A stretch of 64,000 bases of DNA from the NCBI GenBank assembly GCA_021414305.1, contig JAIOOS010000015.1, forward strand, positions 248,001-312,000. The letters run 5' to 3'. The translations under genes and the position numbers were made by a program. This DNA comes from Burkholderiales bacterium. GTDB taxonomy: Bacteria > Pseudomonadota > Gammaproteobacteria > Burkholderiales > Burkholderiaceae_C. Under the pieces are notes generated by a model, which was not told the origin of the DNA, searched no databases, and worked only from the letters and a program-made list of their open reading frames with translations. The stretch's first letter is position 1. The number at the start of each line of letters is the position of its first letter. This document shows positions 32,980-40,809 of the stretch, in pieces.

Positions 32980-33001
32980 CCCTTTCCCTCGAGTCCACCC
33001 G

Positions 33002-34018
33002 ATGACCGACACGACCACTGTTTCCGCCGAAGCCTCCGGCCTGATGGAGCGCGTGCTCTACGAGGTCAAGCGGGTCGTCGTCGGCCAGGACCATTTCCTC
33101 GAGCGGGTGATGGTGGCGATGCTGGCGCAAGGCCATCTGCTGGTCGAAGGCGTTCCCGGCCTGGCCAAGACGCTGACGGTGAAGACGCTGGCGCAAACCC
33201 TGCGCGGCACCTTCAAGCGGATCCAGTTCACGCCCGACCTGGTGCCCGCCGACCTCGTCGGCACGCGCATCTTCAACCCGCGCACCGGCGAGTTCTCGAC
33301 CTCGCTCGGCCCCGTGTTCACCCACCTGCTGCTCGCCGACGAGATCAACCGGGCGCCGGCCAAGGTGCAGAGCGCGCTGCTCGAGGTGATGCAGGAGCGC
33401 CAGGTGACGATCGCCGGCGAGACGCACAAGGTGCCCGAGCCCTTCCTCGTGATGGCGACGCAGAACCCGATCGAGACCGAGGGCACCTACCCGCTGCCCG
33501 AGGCGCAGGTCGACCGCTTCATGATGAAGGTGCTGGTCGACTACCCGACCGAGGACGAGGAGTTCGTGATCGCGCAGCGCGTCACCGGCGCACCGCCGAT
33601 CCTCTCGCCGATCGCCAGCATGGGCCAGCTCGCCGAGCTGCAGCAGGAGTGCCGCAAGGTCTACGTCGATCCGTCGCTGATGAAATACGCGGTGCGGCTG
33701 GTCAGCGCCACGCGCCGGCCGGAGCGCTACGACCTCGCCGACATCGCCAAGTACCTGACCTTCGGCGCCAGCCCGCGCGCCACCATCGGCCTGATCGAGG
33801 GCGCCCGGGCGCTGGCCTTCATGCGCGGCCGCAACTACGCGCTGCCCGAAGACATGACCGGCCTGGTCGGCGACGTGCTGCGCCATCGCCTGGTCCTTTC
33901 CTACGAGGCGCTGGCCGAAGGGCTGGACGCCGACACGATCATCCAGCGCGTCATGAAGCGGATTCCGGTGCCCGACAAGCCCCTGGCGCCCGAAGCGGCC
34001 GGCCATGGCCAAGGCTGA
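33002..34018 (+). CDS. MoxR-family AAA+ ATPase
   Basis: The 338-residue protein has MoxR signatures: QGHLLVEGVPGLAKTLTVK (Walker A), HLLLADEINRAPAKVQSALL (Walker B), MATQNPIETEGTYPLPEAQ (sensor 1 region) and PRATIGLIEGARALA in the lid domain. MoxR ATPases act as chaperones with VWA-domain partners. Its last 14 bases overlap the DUF58 gene, and a VWA gene follows, the classic MoxR-DUF58-VWA arrangement. Confidence 0.95.
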   Translation: MTDTTTVSAEASGLMERVLYEVKRVVVGQDHFLERVMVAMLAQGHLLVEGVPGLAKTLTVKTLAQTLRGTFKRIQFTPDLVPADLVGTRIFNPRTGEFSTSLGPVFTHLLLADEINRAPAKVQSALLEVMQERQVTIAGETHKVPEPFLVMATQNPIETEGTYPLPEAQVDRFMMKVLVDYPTEDEEFVIAQRVTGAPPILSPIASMGQLAELQQECRKVYVDPSLMKYAVRLVSATRRPERYDLADIAKYLTFGASPRATIGLIEGARALAFMRGRNYALPEDMTGLVGDVLRHRLVLSYEALAEGLDADTIIQRVMKRIPVPDKPLAPEAAGHGQG

Positions 34019-34985
34019 AGCGGACCCGGTCGGCGGCCTGCCCGACGACCGCAACGCCGAGGCGCTGCTAAAGCGCCTCGAGTGGACGGTGCTGCGCCGC
34101 CTCGACGGCCTGCTGCAGGGCGACTACCGCACGCTGATGCGCGGCGCCGGCCTCGACCTCGCCGACCTGCGCGAGTATCAGCATCACGACGACGTGCGCC
34201 ACATCGACTGGAACGTCACCGCGCGGCTGCAGCAGCCCTACGTGCGCCAGTTCACCGAAGACCGCGAGCTCTCGGCCTGGTTCCTGGTCGACCTCTCGGC
34301 GAGCGTCGACTTCGGCTCGAACCGCTTCACCAAGCGGCGCATCGCCCGCGACTTCGTCGCCGTCCTCGCGCGCCTGCTCACCCGCCACGGCAACCGGGTC
34401 GGCGCCCTGCTTTACGGCACCCAGGTCGACACCATCCTGCCGGCGCGCGGCGGCCGCCTGCACGTGCTCGAGCTGCTGCAGCGAATGGCGGGCCGGCCGG
34501 CCGAATCGGCCGCGGGCTCGACCGACCTGCGCGACCTGCTCGCCGCCGGCCAGCGCCAGATCAAGCGCCGCTCGAGCGTCTTCGTCGTTTCCGATTTCAT
34601 CAGCGCCCCGGGCTGGGAGCAGGCGCTCGGCCAGCTCGCGCTGCGCCACGAGGTGACCGCGGTGCGCCTGTTCGACGCGCTCGAGATGGACTTGCCCGAC
34701 ATCGGCCTGATCACCATGCGCGATGCCGAGACCGGCGAGCAGCTGCTCGTCGACACGCACAACGCAGGCTTTCGCAAGCGCTTCAAGGCCGCCGCCGAGC
34801 GCCGCGAGACCGCCTTGCGCGAAGGCCTGGCGCGGGCCGGTGTCGACACCCTCGAGCTCGCCACCGACGACGACCTGGTCGACGCCATCCTGCGCTTCTC
34901 CGACCTGAAGAAGCAGCGCAGCCGGCTCGCCAACTGGAGCGGCGCGCGCCGCGGCGCGCCTTCCCACGTAAGGCCGGCGGCATGA
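34005..34985 (+). CDS. DUF58 domain protein
   Basis: The 326-residue cytosolic protein contains the DUF58 core (GLDLADLREYQHHDDVRHID, then WNVTARLQQPYVRQFTEDRE) and a VWA-like fold with LVDLSASVDFGS resembling a MIDAS site, and FVVSDFISAPGW. DUF58 proteins are almost always encoded with MoxR and VWA proteins and are thought to be their partners. It overlaps moxR by 14 bases and the VWA gene by four (ATGA). Confidence 0.92.
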   Translation: MAKAEADPVGGLPDDRNAEALLKRLEWTVLRRLDGLLQGDYRTLMRGAGLDLADLREYQHHDDVRHIDWNVTARLQQPYVRQFTEDRELSAWFLVDLSASVDFGSNRFTKRRIARDFVAVLARLLTRHGNRVGALLYGTQVDTILPARGGRLHVLELLQRMAGRPAESAAGSTDLRDLLAAGQRQIKRRSSVFVVSDFISAPGWEQALGQLALRHEVTAVRLFDALEMDLPDIGLITMRDAETGEQLLVDTHNAGFRKRFKAAAERRETALREGLARAGVDTLELATDDDLVDAILRFSDLKKQRSRLANWSGARRGAPSHVRPAA

Positions 34986-36034
34986 GCAGCAACGCGACGC
35001 CGTTCATGACCTTCCTCTGGCCCAACATGCTGTGGGCCATGGCGGCGGTGCCGGTACTGATCGCGCTCTACGTCTTTCTCGTCACCCGGCGCAAGAAGAC
35101 CACGCTGCGCTACGCCAGCCTCGGCCTGGTGCGCGAGGCGATGGGCCGCGGCGGCGCCTGGCGGCGGCATGTGCCGCCGGTGCTGATGCTGATCGCGGTG
35201 AGCGCCCTGCTGTTCGCCGCCTCGCGCCCCGCCGCGCTCATCACCCTGCCCTCGGCGCAGGAGACCATCGTCCTGGCGATCGACGTCTCCGGCAGCATGC
35301 GCGCCGAGGACGTGAAGCCGAACCGCCTGGTGGCGGCGCAGGAGGCGGCGAAGAGCTTCGTCGCCGACCTGCCGCGCAACGTGAAGATCGCGGTCGTGTC
35401 GTTCGCCGGCACCGCCGCGGTGGTGCAGGCGCCGACCCTGAGCCGCGACGACGTCAACGCCGCCATCGACCGCTTCCAGCTGCAGCGCGGTACCGCCATC
35501 GGCAGCGGCATCGTCATCTCGCTCGCCACCCTCTTCCCCGAGGCCGGCATCGACCTCTCGCAGATCACCGGCGCACGGGCGATGCCGCCCGGCCCGAACG
35601 ACAAGCCCAAGCCCGACTTCACCCCGGTGGCGCCCGGCTCGTTCTCGTCGGCGGCGATCATCCTGCTCACCGACGGCCAGCGCACCACCGGCCCCGACTC
35701 GATCGAGGCCGCGAAGATGGCGGCCGACCGCGGCGTGCGCATCTACACCGTCGGCATCGGCACCAAGGAAGGCGAGACGATCGGCTTCGAGGGCTGGTCG
35801 ATGCGCGTGCGGCTCGACGAGGAAACGCTGAAGGCGGTGGCCAAGATCACCAACGCCGACTACTTCTACGCCGGCACCGCGGCCGACCTGAAGAAGGTCT
35901 ACCAGGGGCTCAGCACCCGGCTCATCGTCGAGAAGAAGGAAACCGAGATCAGCGCCTTGCTCGCGACTTTCGGCGCCCTGCTCGTCGTGCTTGCCGCGGG
36001 CCTCTCGGTCTGGTGGTTCGGACGCATCGCCTAG
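34982..36034 (+). CDS. VWA-domain membrane protein (BatA-like)
   Basis: The 350-residue protein has two N-terminal membrane segments (about 15-33 and 58-78), a VWA domain (about 90-300) and a C-terminal helix (about 325-345). The MIDAS motif is complete: DVSGSM, a Thr in the middle and LLTDGQ. This is the BatA arrangement of MoxR-associated proteins, displayed from the inner membrane. A clear paralogue occurs at 57986-59020. The stop is followed by about 200 non-coding bases. Confidence 0.92.
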   Translation: MSSNATPFMTFLWPNMLWAMAAVPVLIALYVFLVTRRKKTTLRYASLGLVREAMGRGGAWRRHVPPVLMLIAVSALLFAASRPAALITLPSAQETIVLAIDVSGSMRAEDVKPNRLVAAQEAAKSFVADLPRNVKIAVVSFAGTAAVVQAPTLSRDDVNAAIDRFQLQRGTAIGSGIVISLATLFPEAGIDLSQITGARAMPPGPNDKPKPDFTPVAPGSFSSAAIILLTDGQRTTGPDSIEAAKMAADRGVRIYTVGIGTKEGETIGFEGWSMRVRLDEETLKAVAKITNADYFYAGTAADLKKVYQGLSTRLIVEKKETEISALLATFGALLVVLAAGLSVWWFGRIA

Positions 36035-36235
36035 GGCCGGGCAACCTTTCGTCACGCCGGCGCGCAACGTCCGGTTACCGAGTTGACGCGATCGATACGT
36101 TCGCCCGCTCGAGTCCGACGTAAATCTGCCGAAGCAGACTTCGTACCGATCCGGTCCGCGACGAATTCCTCGTCGTGCACGGTGGAAGTACGACCCAGGC
36201 TTCGCATCGGGGCCTGCAAATACGGAGGCCATTGG

Positions 36236-36562
36236 ATGAGCACCTATCGTCTGTACAAGTCGCCTCAGGGCGAGATCGTCCGCGTGAAGATGGGCTTCTC
36301 GTGGCAGGCATTCTTCGTCGGCTCGCTGAAGGCGATCGTCCGCCGCACCTGGCTGCTGGCCGCGATCGGCCTGCTGTTCTACGTGATCACGGCGTTCTAC
36401 AACGGCGCGCCGACCGCGACCTCGCGCACCGCCGCGCTGCTGCTGGTGCTGCTCGGCTTCTACGCCGTCTACATGCTGTTCTGCGGCGTGAACGGCAACC
36501 GCTGGCTGAGCGATTCGCTGCGTCGCCGCGGCTTCACGATGGTGGGCGAGGAGCGGCGCTGA
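36236..36562 (+). CDS. DUF2628-like small membrane protein
   Basis: The 108-residue protein begins STYRLYKSPQGEIVRVKMGF, then SWQAFFVGSLKAIVRRTW, the pattern of DUF2628 proteins. Two membrane helices follow (about 38-55 and 66-85), then a basic tail. GGAGG lies nine bases before the ATG. The 201-base upstream gap (36035-36235) is less GC-rich. It holds a TTGACG (36083) and a small hairpin with CGAA loop (about 36121-36140) but no convincing promoter. Function unknown. Confidence 0.82.
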   Translation: MSTYRLYKSPQGEIVRVKMGFSWQAFFVGSLKAIVRRTWLLAAIGLLFYVITAFYNGAPTATSRTAALLLVLLGFYAVYMLFCGVNGNRWLSDSLRRRGFTMVGEERR

Positions 36563-36573
36563 GGCGCGCCCGG

Positions 36574-38121
36574 TCAGCCGAAGCGGCCGTGCAGGAACCA
36601 GCCGCTCGCAGCGGCTTCCTCTTCGTTGGCGCTGCGCGATAGCGGCAGGCGCTCGCGGTAGATCCAGACCAGCGCTCCGTCCGCCGCGGCGGCGATGAAA
36701 TAGTCGCGGCCGGCGAGGTTCGCGTCCCACCAGCCGGCCTCGATCCGCTCGGGGCCCGAGAGCAGCTGCAAGGGCCGGCCGTCGAGCAGCGGGCGCTCGG
36801 CCCGCTCGAGCAGCGGCTCGGCGTCCTGCAGCCAGACCGGCCGCGCCGCGGCGCTCTCCTTCAGGACCCGCTTGCCCTTGCCCGCCGCGGACACCGCCGC
36901 AGGGCGCGCCTCGCTCCAGGCGCTGGCCCGCTCCGGCCGGTGGTCCTCGACCGCCGCCAGGCGCTGCACCCGACCCGGCCCGAGCCGCGCCTGCAGCCGC
37001 TCGATCAGCCGCGTCAGGCCTTCGTGCTCGTTCTGCGCGGTCGGGAACAGCTCGACGTTGGGCGGCGCGCGCCTGGCGATGTCTTCGGCCTGCAGGCGCA
37101 GCTCGAGCGTCGGTGCCGGCAATTGCACCCGGGCGAGCTGCTCGCGCAGCAGCACCAGCAGGTGGGCGCTGTCGCGCGAGGGCTCGGCGAGGGCGATCTC
37201 GAGCGCCGTCGCCTGCGGCGTGCGCTCGCTCTGCTGCCAGCGCGCCTCGTGATGCATCAGCAGCCTGAAGCGACGCACGAACGCGTGCTGCGCCGCCAGC
37301 CAGGCGATCAGCCGCTCGAGCAGCACCGAGGCGCCATGCAGGACCTGCTCGGTGGTGTCGGCGCGGGCGAACAGCTCGAGCCGGCTTTCGAACGCGGGCG
37401 GCAGGACGATCGGCTCGCGCGGGTCGGGCCGGCGGCCGAAGGCGCGATCGAGCTCGACCAGCAGGCCTTCGCCGAAGCGCCGCGCCAGCCCCGAGCGCGG
37501 CAGGTTGAGCAGGTCGTCGAGGGTGCGCAGGCCCATGCCCTGCAACGCTTCCCAGTGCGCGCGGCCCGGGCCGATCAGCCAGACCGGCGCCGCCTGCAGG
37601 GCGAGCCGGGTGGCGGCGAGGTCGACGCATTGCGGCGGCGGCTCGATCCGGGCGAGGATCGCCGCGCCCTGCGCCGTCGCCGCGCAGGCGGTGTGCACGC
37701 GGTGGCCGAGCGGGCGCAGGGCCGCGCCGATCGCCCGGCGCAGGCGCTCCAGGCCGCCGAAGTAGCGCAGGCTCGCCTGCACCTCGAGCAGCACCGTGTC
37801 GGCGGCGGCGCCCGGATCGAGCGCCGGCTGCAGCGAGACGCTGGGCGTGAAGGCCAGCGCGGCATGCGCCACCGGCAGCAGCGTCAGGGCATCGCGGGCC
37901 GGATCGGCCTGGCCGAGGACGATCTGCGGCGCGAGCGCCAGCGCGGTGGCGCGCTTGAGCCCCGGCTTGACGCCGAGCGCCCGGGCCGCGGCGTTGGCGC
38001 TGACGATGCGGTGCGCCTCGAGCAGGGCGATCGGCCGGCCGGCCTCGTCGTCGCTCGCGGCCAGGGTCGCGGCGAACGACTCGAGCGAGAGCAGCGGAAG
38101 GTGCAGGGCGATCCAGAGCAC
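36574..38121 (-). CDS. imuB: ImuB, inactive Y-family polymerase-like mutagenesis protein
   Basis: The 515-residue protein is a Y-family polymerase homologue (LWIALHLPLLSLESFAATL, ANAAARALGVKPGLKRATAL, GLRTLDDLLNLPRSGLARRF). The usual catalytic Asp near the N-terminus is absent, as in ImuB, which acts as a hub recruiting DnaE2 and the beta clamp in SOS mutagenesis. The GTG at 38121 gives the family start (VLWIALHLP); the frame is open further upstream but without resemblance. There is no good ribosome site. It follows imuA by about 90 bases. It is convergent with the DUF2628 gene, and no dnaE2 follows it. Confidence 0.9.
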   Translation of the reverse strand: MLWIALHLPLLSLESFAATLAASDDEAGRPIALLEAHRIVSANAAARALGVKPGLKRATALALAPQIVLGQADPARDALTLLPVAHAALAFTPSVSLQPALDPGAAADTVLLEVQASLRYFGGLERLRRAIGAALRPLGHRVHTACAATAQGAAILARIEPPPQCVDLAATRLALQAAPVWLIGPGRAHWEALQGMGLRTLDDLLNLPRSGLARRFGEGLLVELDRAFGRRPDPREPIVLPPAFESRLELFARADTTEQVLHGASVLLERLIAWLAAQHAFVRRFRLLMHHEARWQQSERTPQATALEIALAEPSRDSAHLLVLLREQLARVQLPAPTLELRLQAEDIARRAPPNVELFPTAQNEHEGLTRLIERLQARLGPGRVQRLAAVEDHRPERASAWSEARPAAVSAAGKGKRVLKESAAARPVWLQDAEPLLERAERPLLDGRPLQLLSGPERIEAGWWDANLAGRDYFIAAAADGALVWIYRERLPLSRSANEEEAAASGWFLHGRFG

Positions 38122-38209
38122 GGGGAGGCGGAGGACAGGAAGCGTCGGCGAAGCAGTCGCAGCCCGGGCGATGGCGCAGGAGAGAACGACAGGAAAAGCG
38201 ACAAGGCGC

Positions 38210-39022
38210 TCAGGCGAGATTGACGAACACCGCCTCACGCAGGCCGCGCACCGGCTCGCGCAGCGCACTCTGCGCGCGGCGCCGCGCCGCTTCCGAGAGC
38301 ACCGGCGGCAAGGCGAGCTGCAGCGGCGCTTCCAGCGGCGGGCCGCGACGCTTCAGGATCGACAGGCGCAGCCGATCGGCGCCGCCAGCCTGCAGCGAGA
38401 GGCGCAACGGCGAGGCGGTGGGCCGCGCCGCCGCGGCGAGCTCGCGCACGACGAAGGCGACACCGTCGTGGTTGTGCGCGGCGAGCTGCAGCCGCCGCAG
38501 CCGCTCGGTGCGCAGGCGCGGCGGCAGCCAGGCGAGCACGGCGCCGACGTGGCCGCTCTTCAGCGCCTGCTCGAGCGCCCAGAGGCTGTCGCTGCCGGGA
38601 ATCACGCGGGCCCGGGTGTTGACGACGAGGAGCTGCTCGACGTCGAAGCCGAGCCCGGCGAGCGCGCCGGCGGACAGGTCGGCCGGCGGGTCGAAGATCA
38701 TCACCAGCCGCCCGAGGCGCTGCGCCGCGACCAGCGGCGGCGCGAGCAGGCGGATCTCGCCGACGCCGGGATGGGGCAGCAGCAGCTCGCTCAGCACCCG
38801 GCGCGGCCAGCCGCGGCCCGGCAGCTCGGCATCGAGCGCGGCGAAGCCGCTCGCCACCGCCTGCGTGGCGCTGCGGCCGAGCTGGTGGCCGAGCCAGAGC
38901 GCGGGATGCAGCGTTTCCGGCGCCCGGCGCGGCGCGGCCGGCGGCGCGCCCGCTGCCGGGCGAAGGCCAGGGAGCGGCGGCCGACGGAGCGGCGCTGAAA
39001 CGGTAGCGGGCACGACGTCCAT
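38210..39022 (-). CDS. imuA: ImuA, SOS mutagenesis (SulA/RecA-like) protein
   Basis: The 270-residue protein is RecA/SulA-like: HPALWLGHQLGRS, then SGFAALDAELPGRGWPRRVL, GEIRLLAPPL and VVNTRARVIPGSDSLWALEQ. It is the first gene of the imuAB translesion-synthesis cassette. A perfect LexA box lies only seven bases upstream of the ATG at 39022, so the mRNA leader must be very short or absent, or the true start is internal (GTG at 39013). Expression should be induced by DNA damage. Confidence 0.9.
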   Translation of the reverse strand: MDVVPATVSAPLRRPPLPGLRPAAGAPPAAPRRAPETLHPALWLGHQLGRSATQAVASGFAALDAELPGRGWPRRVLSELLLPHPGVGEIRLLAPPLVAAQRLGRLVMIFDPPADLSAGALAGLGFDVEQLLVVNTRARVIPGSDSLWALEQALKSGHVGAVLAWLPPRLRTERLRRLQLAAHNHDGVAFVVRELAAAARPTASPLRLSLQAGGADRLRLSILKRRGPPLEAPLQLALPPVLSEAARRRAQSALREPVRGLREAVFVNLA

Positions 39023-39029
39023 TTGATGA

Positions 39030-39045
39030 CTGTACGTTTATACAG
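39030..39045. promoter_or_regulatory. LexA (SOS) box upstream of imuA
   Basis: CTGT-N8-ACAG is exact (CTGTACGTTTATACAG), with flanking A/T extending the palindrome to ACTGT...ACAGT. It is the standard gammaproteobacterial/betaproteobacterial LexA operator and sits directly before imuA on the minus strand. Confidence 0.93.
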
Positions 39046-39072
39046 TATCCGGCGCAAGCACCGCCCATCCGC

Positions 39073-39089
39073 CTGTCGATTGCCGACAG
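39073..39089. promoter_or_regulatory. Inverted repeat in the imuA / MarR-GNAT divergent gap
   Basis: CTGTCG-N5-CGACAG is a perfect 6-bp inverted repeat lying between the LexA box and the MarR-GNAT operator candidate. It could bind a dimeric regulator. No direct support. Confidence 0.4.
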
Positions 39090-39100
39090 CATCCTATTGA

Positions 39101-39113
39101 TTGCCTTAGGCAA
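39101..39113. promoter_or_regulatory. Candidate operator palindrome of the MarR-GNAT gene
   Basis: TTGCCTTAGGCAA is a perfect palindrome around one central base, 45 bases before the MarR-GNAT start. Its length and symmetry suit MarR-family dimers, so autoregulation is likely (inference). Confidence 0.55.
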
Positions 39114-39157
39114 CCATCTCTACGACAATCGCGCGTCACCGCTCCCGCGCTCCGCCA

Positions 39158-40117
39158 ATGACGACCGACCCCGAGCCGCGCACCGCCGCCGTCCGCCGCT
39201 TCAACCGCTTCTACACGCGCCGGATCGGCGTGCTCCAGGAAGGACTGGCCGAGACCCGCTTCAGCCTCGCCGAATCGCGGCTGCTCCGGGAGTTCGCGCA
39301 TCGCGACCAGACCACCGCCGCCGAGCTCGCCCGCGACCTCGACCTCGACCCCGGCTACCTGAGCCGGCTGCTGCGCGGCCTGAAGGACGGCAAGCTGATC
39401 AGGAGCGTCCGTTCCGCCGACGATGCCCGGCACCTGCACCTGAGCCTCACGGCCGCCGGCAAGCGCGCCTTCGCCCCGCTCGACCGGCAGAGCGAGGAAG
39501 GCGTGGCCGCCCTGCTCGCGCCGCTCGCCGACGCCGAGCAGCAGCAGCTGCTGGCGGCGATGCGCACGATCGAGACCCTGCTAGCCACCGAGCGCGCCTC
39601 CGCAGCCACGCCCTGGCTGCTGCGCCCGCCGCAGAGCGGCGACATCGGCTGGGTGGTCGGCCGGCATGGCGCGCTCTATGCCCGCGAGTACGCGTGGGAC
39701 TGGCGCTTCGAGGCGCTGGTGGCGCGCATCGCCGCCGACTTCGTCGACCGCTTCGATCCGGCGCGCGAGGCCTGCTGGATCGCCGAGCGCAGCGGCGGCA
39801 ACGTCGGCTGCGTCTTCCTCGTGCAGGCGCGCGACGAGACACCCGAACATGCGCCCGTCGAAGGCACGGCACAGCTGCGCATGCTGCTGGTCGAGCCGAC
39901 CGCGCGCGGCCTCGGCGTCGGCGCCCGCCTGGTCGACGAATGCGAGCGCTTCGCCCGCGCCCGCGGCTACCGCCGGATCGTGCTCTGGACCAACAGCATC
40001 CTCACCGCGGCGCGCGCCATCTACAGCCGCGCCGGCTACGTGATGACGGGCAGCGAGCCGCACGAGAGCTTCGGCCACCGGCTGGTCGGCGAAACCTGGG
40101 AGCTCGCGCTCGGCTGA
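39158..40117 (+). CDS. MarR-type regulator fused to GNAT acetyltransferase
   Basis: The 319-residue protein joins an N-terminal winged-helix MarR domain (about 1-150: SLAESRLLREFAHRDQTTAA, ELARDLDLDPGYLSRLLRGL, SADDARHLHLSLTAAGKRAF) to a C-terminal N-acetyltransferase (about 160-319). The latter has the acetyl-CoA loop ARGLGVGARLVDE and AIYSRAGYVM. Such fusions occur in many proteobacteria; the acetylated target and the effector are unknown. It is divergent from imuA with palindromes in between. Confidence 0.92.
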   Translation: MTTDPEPRTAAVRRFNRFYTRRIGVLQEGLAETRFSLAESRLLREFAHRDQTTAAELARDLDLDPGYLSRLLRGLKDGKLIRSVRSADDARHLHLSLTAAGKRAFAPLDRQSEEGVAALLAPLADAEQQQLLAAMRTIETLLATERASAATPWLLRPPQSGDIGWVVGRHGALYAREYAWDWRFEALVARIAADFVDRFDPAREACWIAERSGGNVGCVFLVQARDETPEHAPVEGTAQLRMLLVEPTARGLGVGARLVDECERFARARGYRRIVLWTNSILTAARAIYSRAGYVMTGSEPHESFGHRLVGETWELALG

Positions 40118-40216
40118 TCCTGCCGGGATGGCGCTGAAACGGCGAAACGGCCCGGGTGAAAACAAGCCGGGCCAATCCCGGGTGATGCCACCGCGGCGAC
40201 GCTGCAAAATGGCCCC

Positions 40217-40753
40217 ATGACGACATCTTTCCTGCGCCTCGGCGCCGCGTTCGTGGTGGCCGCCTTGCCCGCCTGGTCGCAGGCGCAAACGCCGCCGATC
40301 AAACCGGGCCTCTGGGAAGTGAAGAGCGAAGGCAGCGCCGACGGGCAGAAGACCGCTCCGCCGACCGATCGCCTGGCAAGCCTGCCGCCCGCGGTGCGCG
40401 CGCAGGTCGAGGCGTCGATGAAGCAGAAAGGCATTGCGGTCGACGCCGGCGGCCTGAGCCGCATCTGCTTCACCAAGGAGTCGATGGACCCGGCGCACTG
40501 GGGCAATGCCGCCAGCTGCAAGACCGACTACGGCGCGCGCAGCAACAGCTCCTGGAAATGGCACTCGGTCTGCACCCAGCCGGAGATGACGATCGACGGC
40601 GAGGCGCTCTTCGCCAGCGCCGAGAGCTACACCGTCAACAGCACGACGACGATGAAGCTGCGCGGAGAAACCAAAACCTCGCAGCGCACGGTGCGGGCCA
40701 AGTGGCTCGGCGCCGACTGCGGCGACCTCAAGCCCTTCGATCCGAAGCGCTGA
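40217..40753 (+). CDS. DUF3617 family exported protein
   Basis: The 178-residue protein has a signal peptide (about 1-23, ending SQAQTPP) followed by KPGLWEVKSEG, the start typical of DUF3617. Four cysteines (ICFTKE, SCKTDY, SVCTQPE, DCGDL) probably form two periplasmic disulfides. Function is unknown. Upstream, bases 40118-40216 hold short AT-rich steps but no clear promoter. Confidence 0.85.
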   Translation: MTTSFLRLGAAFVVAALPAWSQAQTPPIKPGLWEVKSEGSADGQKTAPPTDRLASLPPAVRAQVEASMKQKGIAVDAGGLSRICFTKESMDPAHWGNAASCKTDYGARSNSSWKWHSVCTQPEMTIDGEALFASAESYTVNSTTTMKLRGETKTSQRTVRAKWLGADCGDLKPFDPKR

Positions 40754-40809
40754 GACCCGCACGATTCCAGCGGCCGCGAGCCGCTACACGCATAACGTTG
40801 GAGACGGAA

